Positions 1 through 5,514 of a stretch of DNA of 5,514 nt are shown in pieces. Under the pieces are notes generated by a model. It worked only from the letters and a program-made list of their open reading frames with translations, did not search any database and was not told the DNA's origin. The DNA is taken from the NCBI GenBank assembly GCA_934292725.1, contig CAKQXY010000086.1, positions 1-5,514 on the forward strand, given 5' to 3'. Numbering within the stretch: position 1 is the first letter of the stretch; every line of letters begins with the position of its first letter. Origin of the DNA: an uncultured Lachnospiraceae bacterium. Its GTDB lineage: Bacteria > Bacillota > Clostridia > Lachnospirales > Lachnospiraceae. The position numbers were made by a program, and so were the translations under genes.

Positions 1-6
1 TTGTTT

Positions 7-1746
7 TTAAATGGAGTTATCAGGAATCAGATATTTCTCTAACAATGTAAATGGCATACTGCCCATTTTAAGATAAGCAGCATACATATTTTTGTCAGAT
101 GAGTATCCGTCAGCCATCTGTTCAAAAAGATCTTCAGTCTTATAGTATCCGACGCTATATGGCAGATAGACGCCAGGATCGTTAGCACAGGTATCTATAA
201 AATTCTGGCAAGTGTTTTTATCTAATTCGCCATAATAGGTTGTTAAAAAATTAGAGGTTTCTTCTATGCCCCAGCCCTCATAATTGACGCCAATGTCAAC
301 AACGGACAGTGCAGCCATTCCAAGGATCATGTTAGTAAAGTAGGCATCAGAAGTTGCTTCGTCAAGTCCAGCCCATTCAAGAGAAAGCTTTTCAACGTAA
401 TAAGCCCAGCCTTCTGAGGTGCCAAGAGAACCAATGAGAGTTTCAATATTGTATTCAAAAGAATTTTGCATAAAATACTGGTGCTGATAAAGATGACCAG
501 GATATCCCTCATGTGCCATTGTAGTCCAAAGAATCATCGAATCATCGCCAACTTCGTTTGGGTTAATTCGGATAATGTTTCGACTTTCGTTGTCAAGCGG
601 GCTTGACAAATAGTAAGCCAGATTGTTTGGAACCTGAAGTGCTTCTGGAAGATAGCTTAGTGTATATGTGGTATCACCGATATCTGGCATACATTCTGCT
701 GCCTTTTGATTTAATGTCTGAAGAATAGAATCAGCATTTGTTTGTGGTGCTGTCAGGGAATCCAGATCATTTAATAAATTAGGATTGCGAGAATAAGACT
801 GAGACAGGTTCATAAGCCCTTGTGTCAACTTATCTGTCAGATAATCCTTAAGCTCAAGAGGTGTCATATCAGTTCCTGTATTGTCCCTTACTAAAAGTTC
901 ATAATATTCCTGTCCCTGATCATAAAAAGCAAGACCTTTGCTCTCACCGGCAGAGGCTTTTTTATTTTCTAATGTTTCATAGAAGGAAGAAAATGCAGGA
1001 ATAACTTCATCAGTCAGCACTGTCTCTACCTGTTTTGTATAGTCATTAACTACATCATCCGATAATCCAGTTTCACTCACATTTGACTCAAACGCCTCAA
1101 GGTAGGGATGATTTTCTAATGTTGTCATCGCATCCTTATTTTCAAGTGCCTGCTCAAAGGAATAAATACTTGGTGTATAACCGATGCTTTCCTGATGTTC
1201 AATTTCCTTTATGACATCATTTAGAAAGCGAGGGATGTCCTTTAATACATCCAAATAGTTAGTAATATCCTGTTCAGACAAAAGATAATATTCAGTAATA
1301 GTTGTGTTTAAAGTGGATAAAATGCCGCTCATAGGTCCTAAGGTACTTGTATAGTCGGGAAGAGTGCAATATTCCAGATTAATGTCAATATAGTGTTTCA
1401 TTAGCTGGTAGACCTGCTTTTGCTTTGCTGTCAGCGAATTGTATTCTACTGCTGAGAGATTTTCTTTTGCGCGATTTAATATTTCAGCAGTCTCAGTGAA
1501 TGTTTCACTAAATGAGCCAAGCGGTGGATTATCAGACGGCTCATAATCCTCTGGAAAAGAAAAAGAATAGTGCAGATTAATAGGCGAAGAATCCATGATA
1601 TCCCAAAAGAAGGTGTTGGCAGCATTGTCAAAAGCATCATCTGTATTAGACGCAGCTGGCGTTTTAATAGCGGATGTCAGTGCCAGAGATGGAATCAAAG
1701 CAGTACTTAAAAGAAATCGTTTTGAATGCAATGTTAAAAAAAACAT
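7..1746 (-). CDS. Secreted DUF885-family putative zinc metallopeptidase
   Basis: Predicted extracellular protein of 579 residues. The start is the ATG at 1746-1744, because the AAGGAGA ribosome binding site (1757-1751) lies just upstream of it. An ATG five codons earlier (1761) would overlap that site. Residues 1-32 form a Sec signal peptide: a short basic stretch (HSKR), a hydrophobic core, then small residues around TSA or PAA. No lipobox cysteine is present, so the protein should be released rather than lipid-anchored. The DUF885 hallmark HEGYPGH is at residues 412-418, followed by EGWAYYVEKL at 445-454. In this family these are taken as the metal-binding and catalytic elements, with His412, Glu413, His418 and Glu445 as candidates. 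A C-terminal PGVYLPYSVGYYK segment (about 524-536) also fits the family, and the length is normal. Substrate is unknown; peptidase activity is inferred from the family. The gene is divergent from the deacetylase gene. Its stop codon lies at the window edge, so no terminator is visible. Confidence 0.9.
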   Translation of the reverse strand: MFFLTLHSKRFLLSTALIPSLALTSAIKTPAASNTDDAFDNAANTFFWDIMDSSPINLHYSFSFPEDYEPSDNPPLGSFSETFTETAEILNRAKENLSAVEYNSLTAKQKQVYQLMKHYIDINLEYCTLPDYTSTLGPMSGILSTLNTTITEYYLLSEQDITNYLDVLKDIPRFLNDVIKEIEHQESIGYTPSIYSFEQALENKDAMTTLENHPYLEAFESNVSETGLSDDVVNDYTKQVETVLTDEVIPAFSSFYETLENKKASAGESKGLAFYDQGQEYYELLVRDNTGTDMTPLELKDYLTDKLTQGLMNLSQSYSRNPNLLNDLDSLTAPQTNADSILQTLNQKAAECMPDIGDTTYTLSYLPEALQVPNNLAYYLSSPLDNESRNIIRINPNEVGDDSMILWTTMAHEGYPGHLYQHQYFMQNSFEYNIETLIGSLGTSEGWAYYVEKLSLEWAGLDEATSDAYFTNMILGMAALSVVDIGVNYEGWGIEETSNFLTTYYGELDKNTCQNFIDTCANDPGVYLPYSVGYYKTEDLFEQMADGYSSDKNMYAAYLKMGSMPFTLLEKYLIPDNSI

Positions 1747-1750
1747 AAAA

Positions 1751-1757
1751 TCTCCTT
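1751..1757 (-). promoter_or_regulatory. Ribosome binding site that decides the DUF885 gene start
   Basis: On the minus strand the sequence reads AAGGAGA, then four T residues, then ATG at 1746-1744. This is a strong Shine-Dalgarno match at usable spacing. The alternative ATG at 1761-1759 sits directly upstream of and next to this motif and has no good site of its own, so translation should start at 1746. Confidence 0.8.
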
Positions 1758-1798
1758 TCATAATAAAAATAGTGTTTCAAATATAGAGAAAAATATGC

Positions 1799-1840
1799 TA
1801 TGATACAGAGAGTGCTTTTAATGGCACAATTAGTATCATA
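1799..1840. promoter_or_regulatory. 42-bp symmetric imperfect palindrome, possible operator
   Basis: The outer arms TATGATAC (1799-1806) and GTATCATA (1833-1840) are perfect 8-bp inverted repeats. Inside them, separated by 5 unmatched bases on each side, GTGC (1812-1815) and GCAC (1824-1827) form a second inverted pair around an 8-nt centre. The spacing is exactly symmetric about 1819/1820. It lies between two divergent genes and overlaps the candidate minus-strand promoter, which suggests an operator for a dimeric or tetrameric regulator. No regulator gene is in the window, so the binding protein is unknown. Confidence 0.45.
1800..1829 (-). promoter_or_regulatory. Candidate sigma-A promoter for the DUF885 gene
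   Basis: Read on the minus strand, a -35-like TTGTGC (1829-1824) and a -10-like TATCAT (1805-1800) are separated by 18 nt. Transcription would start near 1793 and give an untranslated leader of about 46 nt before the AAGGAGA site. Both elements lie inside the palindrome at 1799-1840, so a protein bound there would block this promoter. The match is moderate, not consensus. Confidence 0.45.
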
Positions 1841-1871
1841 ATGATAAAAGTTTTGCTGTTAAAAAGCTAAC

Positions 1872-1877
1872 TATAAT
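1872..1877 (+). promoter_or_regulatory. Candidate -10 box for the deacetylase gene
   Basis: A perfect TATAAT lies 45 bases before the coding start at 1922. The matching -35 is poor: TTTTGC at 1851-1856 is only 15 nt upstream and nothing better occurs at 16-18 nt. A second option is TATCAT at 1834-1839 in the right arm of the palindrome, again without a good -35. The promoter may need an activator, or be weak. Confidence 0.35.
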
Positions 1878-1921
1878 CATACCATGCATGGGCAACCAGA
1901 CGCAAGCAAAAAAGGCAGGAA

Positions 1922-3589
1922 ATGAAATTCATGGAGAAAAAGAATCAGAATACAAATAAAAAAATAATACAGATATCAAGCAAACAGGTACATCAAGTGC
2001 GAGATACCAGAACAAAAAATGTTTCGAAAAAACATCGAAAAAAGCGGATGCTTGGCAGACAATCCATTTTTGCAGGTGGCTTTTGCATTGTTGCTGCGCT
2101 TGCAATAGTGATTGGAATTTTTGTTTCAAATAAAACAAAAACACCATATGAAAAACAGGTAATTACGCTGTATGAAAAGGAAAACGAATCACTTGCAGAG
2201 CAGCAGACAAATCCTGAGGCAGGTATGGACGAGGGAATTTCTTCAGGCTTAAAGCAGGTAAGAGATTATGGTGTGAAGCTGCCGGAGAGCTTTCAGAATC
2301 CGCCAATTTTTGAGAGTACATTTACCAGTACAGGAGATACTGTTCTTGATACAGCAAATCGTTATGCCGCAATGTATGATTATGATAAGGCAATTGAGAC
2401 GATTAAGGCGGTGAGCGGCTATGAGAGCAATGCAGAGTATACAAAGGCTCTTGAGGAATATGATCTTGAAAAGTCTCGTCTGTTCCAGTGGAATGACAAC
2501 TACACTATTACTCATATTTTCTTTCATACTTTGATTGTAGATCCAGAAAAGACATTTGATGTATCACTTAGCAGCAAGGCGCAGGTGATCGCATATAACG
2601 AAGCTATGACTACAATTGATGAGTTTGTAAAAATAATTCAGAAAATGTACGATGACGGCTATGTGCTTGTTGGTCTTCATGATGTGGCGGAGATGGTGAC
2701 GCAGCCAGATGGAACACAGATCATGCAGATGAAGCCGATCTACCTTCCAGCAGGAAAAACACCATTTGTGCTGTCACAGGATGATGTTTGCTACTATGAG
2801 TATATGACAGGGCAGGGTTTTGCAGATCGCTTTGTGCTTGATGAAAATGGAAAAATTACAAATGAATATACGCTTGATGACGGCACTGTAATACGCGGCT
2901 CCTTCGATGTGCTTACAATTTTAGAGGATTTTATAGAGGCACATCCAGATTTTTCGTATCGTGGTGCGCGCGGAACAATTGCAGTCACTGGTTATAATGG
3001 CATATTTGGTTATCGTACTTCTGACTATTGGTACAATTGGAACTGCGAATATTTTGACCAGCAGAATGCAGATGAACGACAGCGTATGTACTACAATAAT
3101 GAAAATATTGAGGCAGACAAGGCAGCAGCCAAAGAGATTGCCGCCGCAATGAAAGAGCTTGGATGGACAATTGCCAGTCATAGCTGGGGTCATATTTATA
3201 TTGGAAGCAGCAGTTATGGTCGTGTCTGCTGGGATACTGACATGTGGGAGAGAGAGGTTGCACCGCTTGTTGGAGGAACAGATATTATCATTTTTGCATT
3301 TGGTGAAGATTTAGACGGCTGGCAGGGTTATGCAGCTGACAATGAGAAGTTCTTATATTTAAAACAAAAAGGTTTTGACTATTATTGCAATGTAGACGCA
3401 TCAAGTGAACATTGGATTCAGATTGGCGCGAACAAGGATTATTTCCGTCAGGCAAGACGAAATCTGGACGGAACTCGTATGTGGGAGGCAGTCATGAGCT
3501 ATACTGACAGCAGCTATCATAACCGTTTATCAGATTTGTTTGATGCAAGAGACATCTTTGATCCAGCAAGACCAACACCTGTAGAGTAA
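1922..3589 (+). CDS. Membrane-anchored divergent CE4/NodB-type polysaccharide deacetylase
   Basis: Protein of 555 residues. A very basic cytoplasmic tail (about 1-47, with KKHRKKR at 37-43) precedes one transmembrane helix (about 48-69). The rest is therefore outside, as a type II membrane protein. Residues about 140-190 are helical and TPR-like (MYDYDKAIETIK at 151-162), followed by HIFFHTLIVDPEKTFD at 198-213. The NodB-like domain covers about 275-490. SQDDV (285-289) matches the TFDDG motif, with Asp287 as likely base and Asp288 as metal ligand. HSWGH (420-424) matches H(S/T)xxH, giving the metal triad Asp288/His420/His424. The strand GTIAVTGYNGIFGYR (351-365) lies between them. FAFGED (458-463) occupies the place of the RxPYG motif but lacks the arginine, and no clear C-terminal LxH motif is seen. 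The family removes N- or O-acetyl groups from glycans; the substrate here is unknown. ATG at 1931 is an alternative start (AGGA at 1917-1920), giving 552 residues. TAA is followed in frame by TGA. Confidence 0.85.
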   Translation: MKFMEKKNQNTNKKIIQISSKQVHQVRDTRTKNVSKKHRKKRMLGRQSIFAGGFCIVAALAIVIGIFVSNKTKTPYEKQVITLYEKENESLAEQQTNPEAGMDEGISSGLKQVRDYGVKLPESFQNPPIFESTFTSTGDTVLDTANRYAAMYDYDKAIETIKAVSGYESNAEYTKALEEYDLEKSRLFQWNDNYTITHIFFHTLIVDPEKTFDVSLSSKAQVIAYNEAMTTIDEFVKIIQKMYDDGYVLVGLHDVAEMVTQPDGTQIMQMKPIYLPAGKTPFVLSQDDVCYYEYMTGQGFADRFVLDENGKITNEYTLDDGTVIRGSFDVLTILEDFIEAHPDFSYRGARGTIAVTGYNGIFGYRTSDYWYNWNCEYFDQQNADERQRMYYNNENIEADKAAAKEIAAAMKELGWTIASHSWGHIYIGSSSYGRVCWDTDMWEREVAPLVGGTDIIIFAFGEDLDGWQGYAADNEKFLYLKQKGFDYYCNVDASSEHWIQIGANKDYFRQARRNLDGTRMWEAVMSYTDSSYHNRLSDLFDARDIFDPARPTPVE

Positions 3590-3637
3590 TGAATTAACTT
3601 GTGCAAATATGCATTTTTGCGGAATAAAGCCGGTGAG

Positions 3638-3669
3638 AAAAAGGGGAGCAGAGCTCTCCTTTTTATTTT
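3638..3669 (+). terminator. Rho-independent terminator after the deacetylase gene
   Basis: A 12-bp stem pairs 3638-3649 (core GGGGAGC) with 3653-3664 (core GCTCTCC) across an AGA loop, with a single G-U wobble at 3645/3657. The outer pairs are A-T, and the T-rich run TTTTATTTT (3661-3669) follows. It lies about 50 bases past the stop codon of the deacetylase gene, as expected for the end of that transcript. The A-rich left flank could also let it work in the other direction. Confidence 0.85.
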
Positions 3670-3743
3670 GCCTGAATGTATTTGCCCGAAAGAAAAACAG
3701 GAATTTCAGCGGTTTTTCAGAATAAATTTAAAAAATATGTATG

Positions 3744-3782
3744 AAAAGCATCATATTCTTTTGAATATCAGCATTTTTTTTT
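3744..3782 (+). terminator. Weak hairpin plus T-tract, possible second terminator
   Basis: A 6-bp AT-rich stem, ATATTC (3753-3758) with GAATAT (3763-3768) around a TTTT loop, is followed by GC, A and nine T residues (3774-3782). AAAAGC at 3744-3749 can extend the pairing over an internal loop. The stem is weak. The T-tract ends 12 bases before the -35 box of the aminotransferase promoter and might equally act as an AT-rich upstream element for it. Confidence 0.3.
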
Positions 3783-3794
3783 ACATAATTCATA

Positions 3795-3823
3795 TTGAAA
3801 AAAATTAAAATGTGTAATACAAT
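3795..3823 (+). promoter_or_regulatory. Strong sigma-A-type promoter for the aminotransferase gene
   Basis: TTGAAA (3795-3800) and TACAAT (3818-3823) are separated by exactly 17 nt. Each hexamer differs from the TTGACA/TATAAT consensus at one position. The DNA upstream is T- and A-rich, which usually helps. Transcription should begin near 3830, leaving a leader of about 120 nt before the ATG at 3950. Confidence 0.8.
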
Positions 3824-3895
3824 AATACTCACGAGCGCTGCATAGGCAAGATAAAATGCATGTAGTGAACGGAATACACATACGAGTTTGCATGA

Positions 3896-3929
3896 AAAAC
3901 TGTATAACGGTGAAGCGCAAAACTGTATA
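3896..3929 (+). repeat. 11-bp direct repeat in the aminotransferase leader
   Basis: AAAACTGTATA occurs at 3896-3906 and again at 3919-3929, with starts 23 bases apart, close to two helical turns. Both copies lie downstream of the predicted promoter and just before the AGGAGG site at 3935-3940. It could be a tandem protein-binding site in DNA or a motif acting in the mRNA leader. In AT-rich DNA two copies this close are unusual but chance is possible. Confidence 0.4.
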
Positions 3930-3934
3930 GACTG

Positions 3935-3940
3935 AGGAGG
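3935..3940 (+). promoter_or_regulatory. Consensus ribosome binding site of the aminotransferase gene
   Basis: A full AGGAGG lies 9 nt before the ATG at 3950. It fixes this start and, with the good promoter, points to strong expression. Confidence 0.85.
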
Positions 3941-3949
3941 CTGCATATT

Positions 3950-5239
3950 ATGAAAGCATATAAGGATATGACCAGAGAAGAGCTTTTTGCTGAGAAGGAA
4001 AAGCTTGAAGCGATGTATCAGGATTACAAGGGACAGAATTTAGCACTTAACATGTCCAGAGGTAAGCCGTCAGCATCACAGCTTGATCTGTCCAAGGGAA
4101 TGATGGACGTGCTTAAGTCTGATTCGAATCTGACATGTGAGGATGGTACCGATTGCCGTAACTACGGTGTCCTTGATGGAATCCCAGAGGCAAAGCGTCT
4201 GTTAGCTGGCATGATAGGTGCAAAGCCAGAGCAGGTAATTGTATATGGCAACTCCAGTCTGAATGTTATGTATGATTCTGTTGCTAGATGTATGTATGAG
4301 GGTGTCTTAGGAGGAAAGCCGTGGGCACTTCAGGGCAAGGTTAAGTTCTTATGTCCAGTTCCAGGCTATGATCGTCATTTTGGTATTACTGAGCATTTTG
4401 GCGTAGAGATGATCAATGTGCCAATGACACCAGATGGACCAGATATGGATATGGTTGAAAAGCTTGTTTCTGAGGATCCGCTAGTAAAGGGTATCTGGTG
4501 TGTTCCGAAGTACACAAACCCACAGGGCTATGTATACTCAGATGAGACAGTACGCCGCTTCGCAAACTTAAAGCCGGCAGCAGAAGATTTCCGTATTTTC
4601 TGGGACAACGCATATTGTATCCATCACCTGTATAACGGTGAGCCTGCACAGATCTTAAACATTCTTGATGAGTGTGAGAAGGCAGGAAATCCGGATATGG
4701 TATATGAGTTTGTATCTACATCTAAGGTTGTCTTCCCAGGTTCTGGTATGGCAGCACTCGCAGCCTCCACTGCAAATGTAGCTTCCATCAAAAAGCAGAT
4801 GGCAGTTCAGACTATCGGCCATGATAAGGTAAATCAGCTGCGCCATGTTCGTTTCTTCGGCGATAATGAGGGAATGGAAGCACATATGAAGAAACATGCA
4901 GATCTGATTCGTCCAAAGTTTGAAGCACTGATTTCCATCATGGAAGAAGATCTTGGCGGACTGGATATCGCAGAGTGGACCAACCCGAAGGGCGGTTACT
5001 TTATTGGATTTGACTCAATGCCAGGCTGCGCAAAGGAAATCGTAGCAAAGATGAAAGAGGCAGGCGTTATCCTGACAGGAGCAGGAGCAACCTTCCCATA
5101 TCATGTTGATCCGCAGGACAGAAATATTCGTCTGGCACCGACCTTCCCGACCATTGATGAGTTAAAGCTTGCATCAAGAGTATTTACAGTATGCGTAAGA
5201 CTTGTATCAGCAGAGAAGCTGCTGGCAGAAAAGGCGTAA
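3950..5239 (+). CDS. PLP-dependent aspartate aminotransferase, class Ic type
   Basis: Cytoplasmic enzyme of 429 residues, fold-type I PLP aminotransferase. It resembles the subgroup known from Corynebacterium glutamicum AspT (the Pfam Aminotran_MocR-type family, despite the name not a MocR regulator). It would transfer the amino group between aspartate/oxaloacetate and glutamate/2-oxoglutarate. Visible elements are SRGKPS at 36-41 (substrate side), NYGVLDG at 71-77, the cofactor phosphate loop YGNSSLNVMYD at 99-109, YTNPQG with Asn190, and WDNAY with Asp219 (pairs with the pyridine nitrogen) and Tyr222. STSK with Lys259 is the Schiff-base lysine, and RNIRLAP carries Arg394, the expected carboxylate-binding arginine. 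All key residues are present, the length is typical and no DNA-binding domain is attached. Codon choice looks more biased (many CGT, AAG, GCA, GGT) than in the two upstream genes, consistent with high expression. It is transcribed alone, from its own promoter to its own terminator. Exact substrate range is inferred from family. Confidence 0.93.
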   Translation: MKAYKDMTREELFAEKEKLEAMYQDYKGQNLALNMSRGKPSASQLDLSKGMMDVLKSDSNLTCEDGTDCRNYGVLDGIPEAKRLLAGMIGAKPEQVIVYGNSSLNVMYDSVARCMYEGVLGGKPWALQGKVKFLCPVPGYDRHFGITEHFGVEMINVPMTPDGPDMDMVEKLVSEDPLVKGIWCVPKYTNPQGYVYSDETVRRFANLKPAAEDFRIFWDNAYCIHHLYNGEPAQILNILDECEKAGNPDMVYEFVSTSKVVFPGSGMAALAASTANVASIKKQMAVQTIGHDKVNQLRHVRFFGDNEGMEAHMKKHADLIRPKFEALISIMEEDLGGLDIAEWTNPKGGYFIGFDSMPGCAKEIVAKMKEAGVILTGAGATFPYHVDPQDRNIRLAPTFPTIDELKLASRVFTVCVRLVSAEKLLAEKA

Positions 5240-5255
5240 TTCAACCCGGAAGTTT

Positions 5256-5332
5256 CACGTTACTTTGAAAGTCCTGCTACAACGTTCGGCTTCGTGAAAG
5301 CCATTCGCCTCAGGGCTTGTTAGGTAACGGTG
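5256..5332 (+). ncRNA. Folded 3'-UTR element: three stacked helices, possible structured RNA or repeat
   Basis: Seventeen bases after the aminotransferase stop the sequence can form one long hairpin. The basal helix pairs CACGTTACTT (5256-5265) with AGGTAAC and GTG (5322-5332) around a bulged G. A symmetric 3x3 internal loop leads to an 8-bp helix, AAGTCCTG (5269-5276) with CAGGGCTT (5311-5318), with one G-U pair. An asymmetric loop (11 and 8 nt) leads to an apical hairpin, GGCTT (5288-5292) with AAGCC (5298-5302) around CGTGA. The block 5241-5340 has 52 G+C in 100 bases, against 39 in 124 for 5391-5514. It is either a structured RNA in the 3' untranslated region or a copy of a dispersed palindromic repeat. 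I do not recognise it as a known family. Confidence 0.45.
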
Positions 5333-5359
5333 GTGGCACGGAAAGTATAATTTAAGAAT

Positions 5360-5388
5360 AAAAAGCAGCCTGAATGGGCTGCTTTTTT
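5360..5388 (+). terminator. Rho-independent terminator after the aminotransferase gene
   Basis: An 11-bp stem, AAAAAGCAGCC (5360-5370) with GGCTGCTTTTT (5377-5387), closes a 6-nt loop and runs into six T residues (5383-5388). It ends the aminotransferase transcript about 120 bases after the stop codon, so the folded element at 5256-5332 would be included in that mRNA. Confidence 0.9.
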
Positions 5389-5389
5389 G

Positions 5390-5418
5390 TTGCAAAGAGA
5401 GAAAAAGTGTGCTATGTT
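5390..5418 (+). promoter_or_regulatory. Candidate promoter for a gene beyond the window
   Basis: TTGCAA (5390-5395) and TATGTT (5413-5418) are 17 nt apart, and TGC directly before the -10 gives an extended -10 motif. It starts right after the terminator. From 5419 to 5514 there is AT-rich sequence with no convincing start of a gene; a TTGGAG near 5507-5512 could be the ribosome binding site of a gene starting past the window end. Confidence 0.5.
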
Positions 5419-5514
5419 AATGCTAGAAAGGGGAACATTTAAGGTACAAAAGAGAAAATGATGATAAATAGTTGTCGTTAAAATACATCAGATAAGATCC
5501 TAAGATTGGAGATA

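Larger units (their letters stand above)
3590..3949. other. 360-bp intergenic region without a convincing gene
   Basis: The region is AT-rich and holds, in order, the terminator at 3638-3669, a featureless stretch (about 3670-3740), the weak T-tract hairpin, the promoter at 3795-3823 and the leader of the aminotransferase transcript. A 69-codon open frame at 3599-3808 runs through the terminator, has no ribosome binding site and its low-complexity ending resembles translated AT-rich DNA, so it is not called as a gene. Confidence 0.75.

Noticed and set aside
2921..3263. Minus-strand and alternative-frame open frames within the deacetylase gene
   Set aside because: They are antisense or out-of-frame shadows of a well-supported coding region, with no ribosome binding sites or recognisable domains.
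3603..3620. Small inverted repeat GCAAA...TTTGC just after the deacetylase stop codon
   Set aside because: Only 5 bp in AT-rich sequence and no T-tract follows; the nearby hairpin at 3638-3664 is the convincing terminator.
3599..3808. 69-codon open frame after the deacetylase gene
   Set aside because: It runs through the intrinsic terminator at 3638-3669, lacks a ribosome binding site and reads as translated AT-rich DNA near its end.
4413..4897. Two minus-strand open frames (78 and 80 codons) within the aminotransferase gene
   Set aside because: Antisense to a gene with all catalytic motifs in order, and the translations show no recognisable domain.
5260..5304. 14-residue minus-strand frame (MAFTKPNVVAGLSK) inside the GC-rich element, with a GAGG 4 nt upstream
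   Set aside because: Too short to support, and the folding of the same bases explains the sequence better. If the element is repeated in the genome, conservation of this frame could be tested.
5329..5343. GGTGGCACGG resembles part of a T-box motif (GGTGGNACCGCG)
   Set aside because: The CCGCG end is not matched, the following terminator does not overlap it, the space is too short for a full T-box leader, and it sits downstream of a gene with its own terminator.

Overview
The window looks like chromosomal DNA from a low-GC Gram-positive anaerobe, most likely a gut Clostridia member of the Lachnospiraceae type. This rests on AT-rich intergenic DNA, AGGAG-type ribosome binding sites, sigma-A-like promoters, simple rho-independent terminators and the character of the three encoded proteins. 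It is inferred from style and family resemblance, not from any marker gene, so the genus is left open.

Layout. Positions 7-1746 (minus strand) encode a secreted DUF885-family putative metallopeptidase with the HEGYPGH signature. Positions 1747-1921 form a divergent control region containing a symmetric 42-bp imperfect palindrome (1799-1840) and a candidate promoter for each direction. Positions 1922-3589 (plus strand) encode a membrane-anchored, divergent CE4-type polysaccharide deacetylase, closed by a good intrinsic terminator at 3638-3669. Positions 3590-3949 hold no convincing gene. They contain that terminator, a weaker T-tract hairpin, a near-consensus promoter (TTGAAA, 17 nt, TACAAT) and a leader of about 120 nt carrying an 11-bp direct repeat. 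Positions 3950-5239 (plus strand) encode a fold-type I PLP aminotransferase of the class Ic aspartate aminotransferase type. After it come a GC-rich segment that folds into a three-helix hairpin (5256-5332), a terminator (5360-5388) and an outward-facing promoter for a gene beyond the window.

Function. The first two genes are divergently transcribed, both products are predicted to act outside the membrane, and they share a control region, so joint regulation in envelope or extracellular polymer processing is plausible but unproven. The aminotransferase is a separate, apparently well-expressed metabolic unit that would interconvert aspartate and oxaloacetate.

I found no convincing new multi-gene system. 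The parts most worth following up are the non-coding GC-rich folded element after the aminotransferase gene, the palindrome between the divergent genes, and the altered active-site motifs of the deacetylase.
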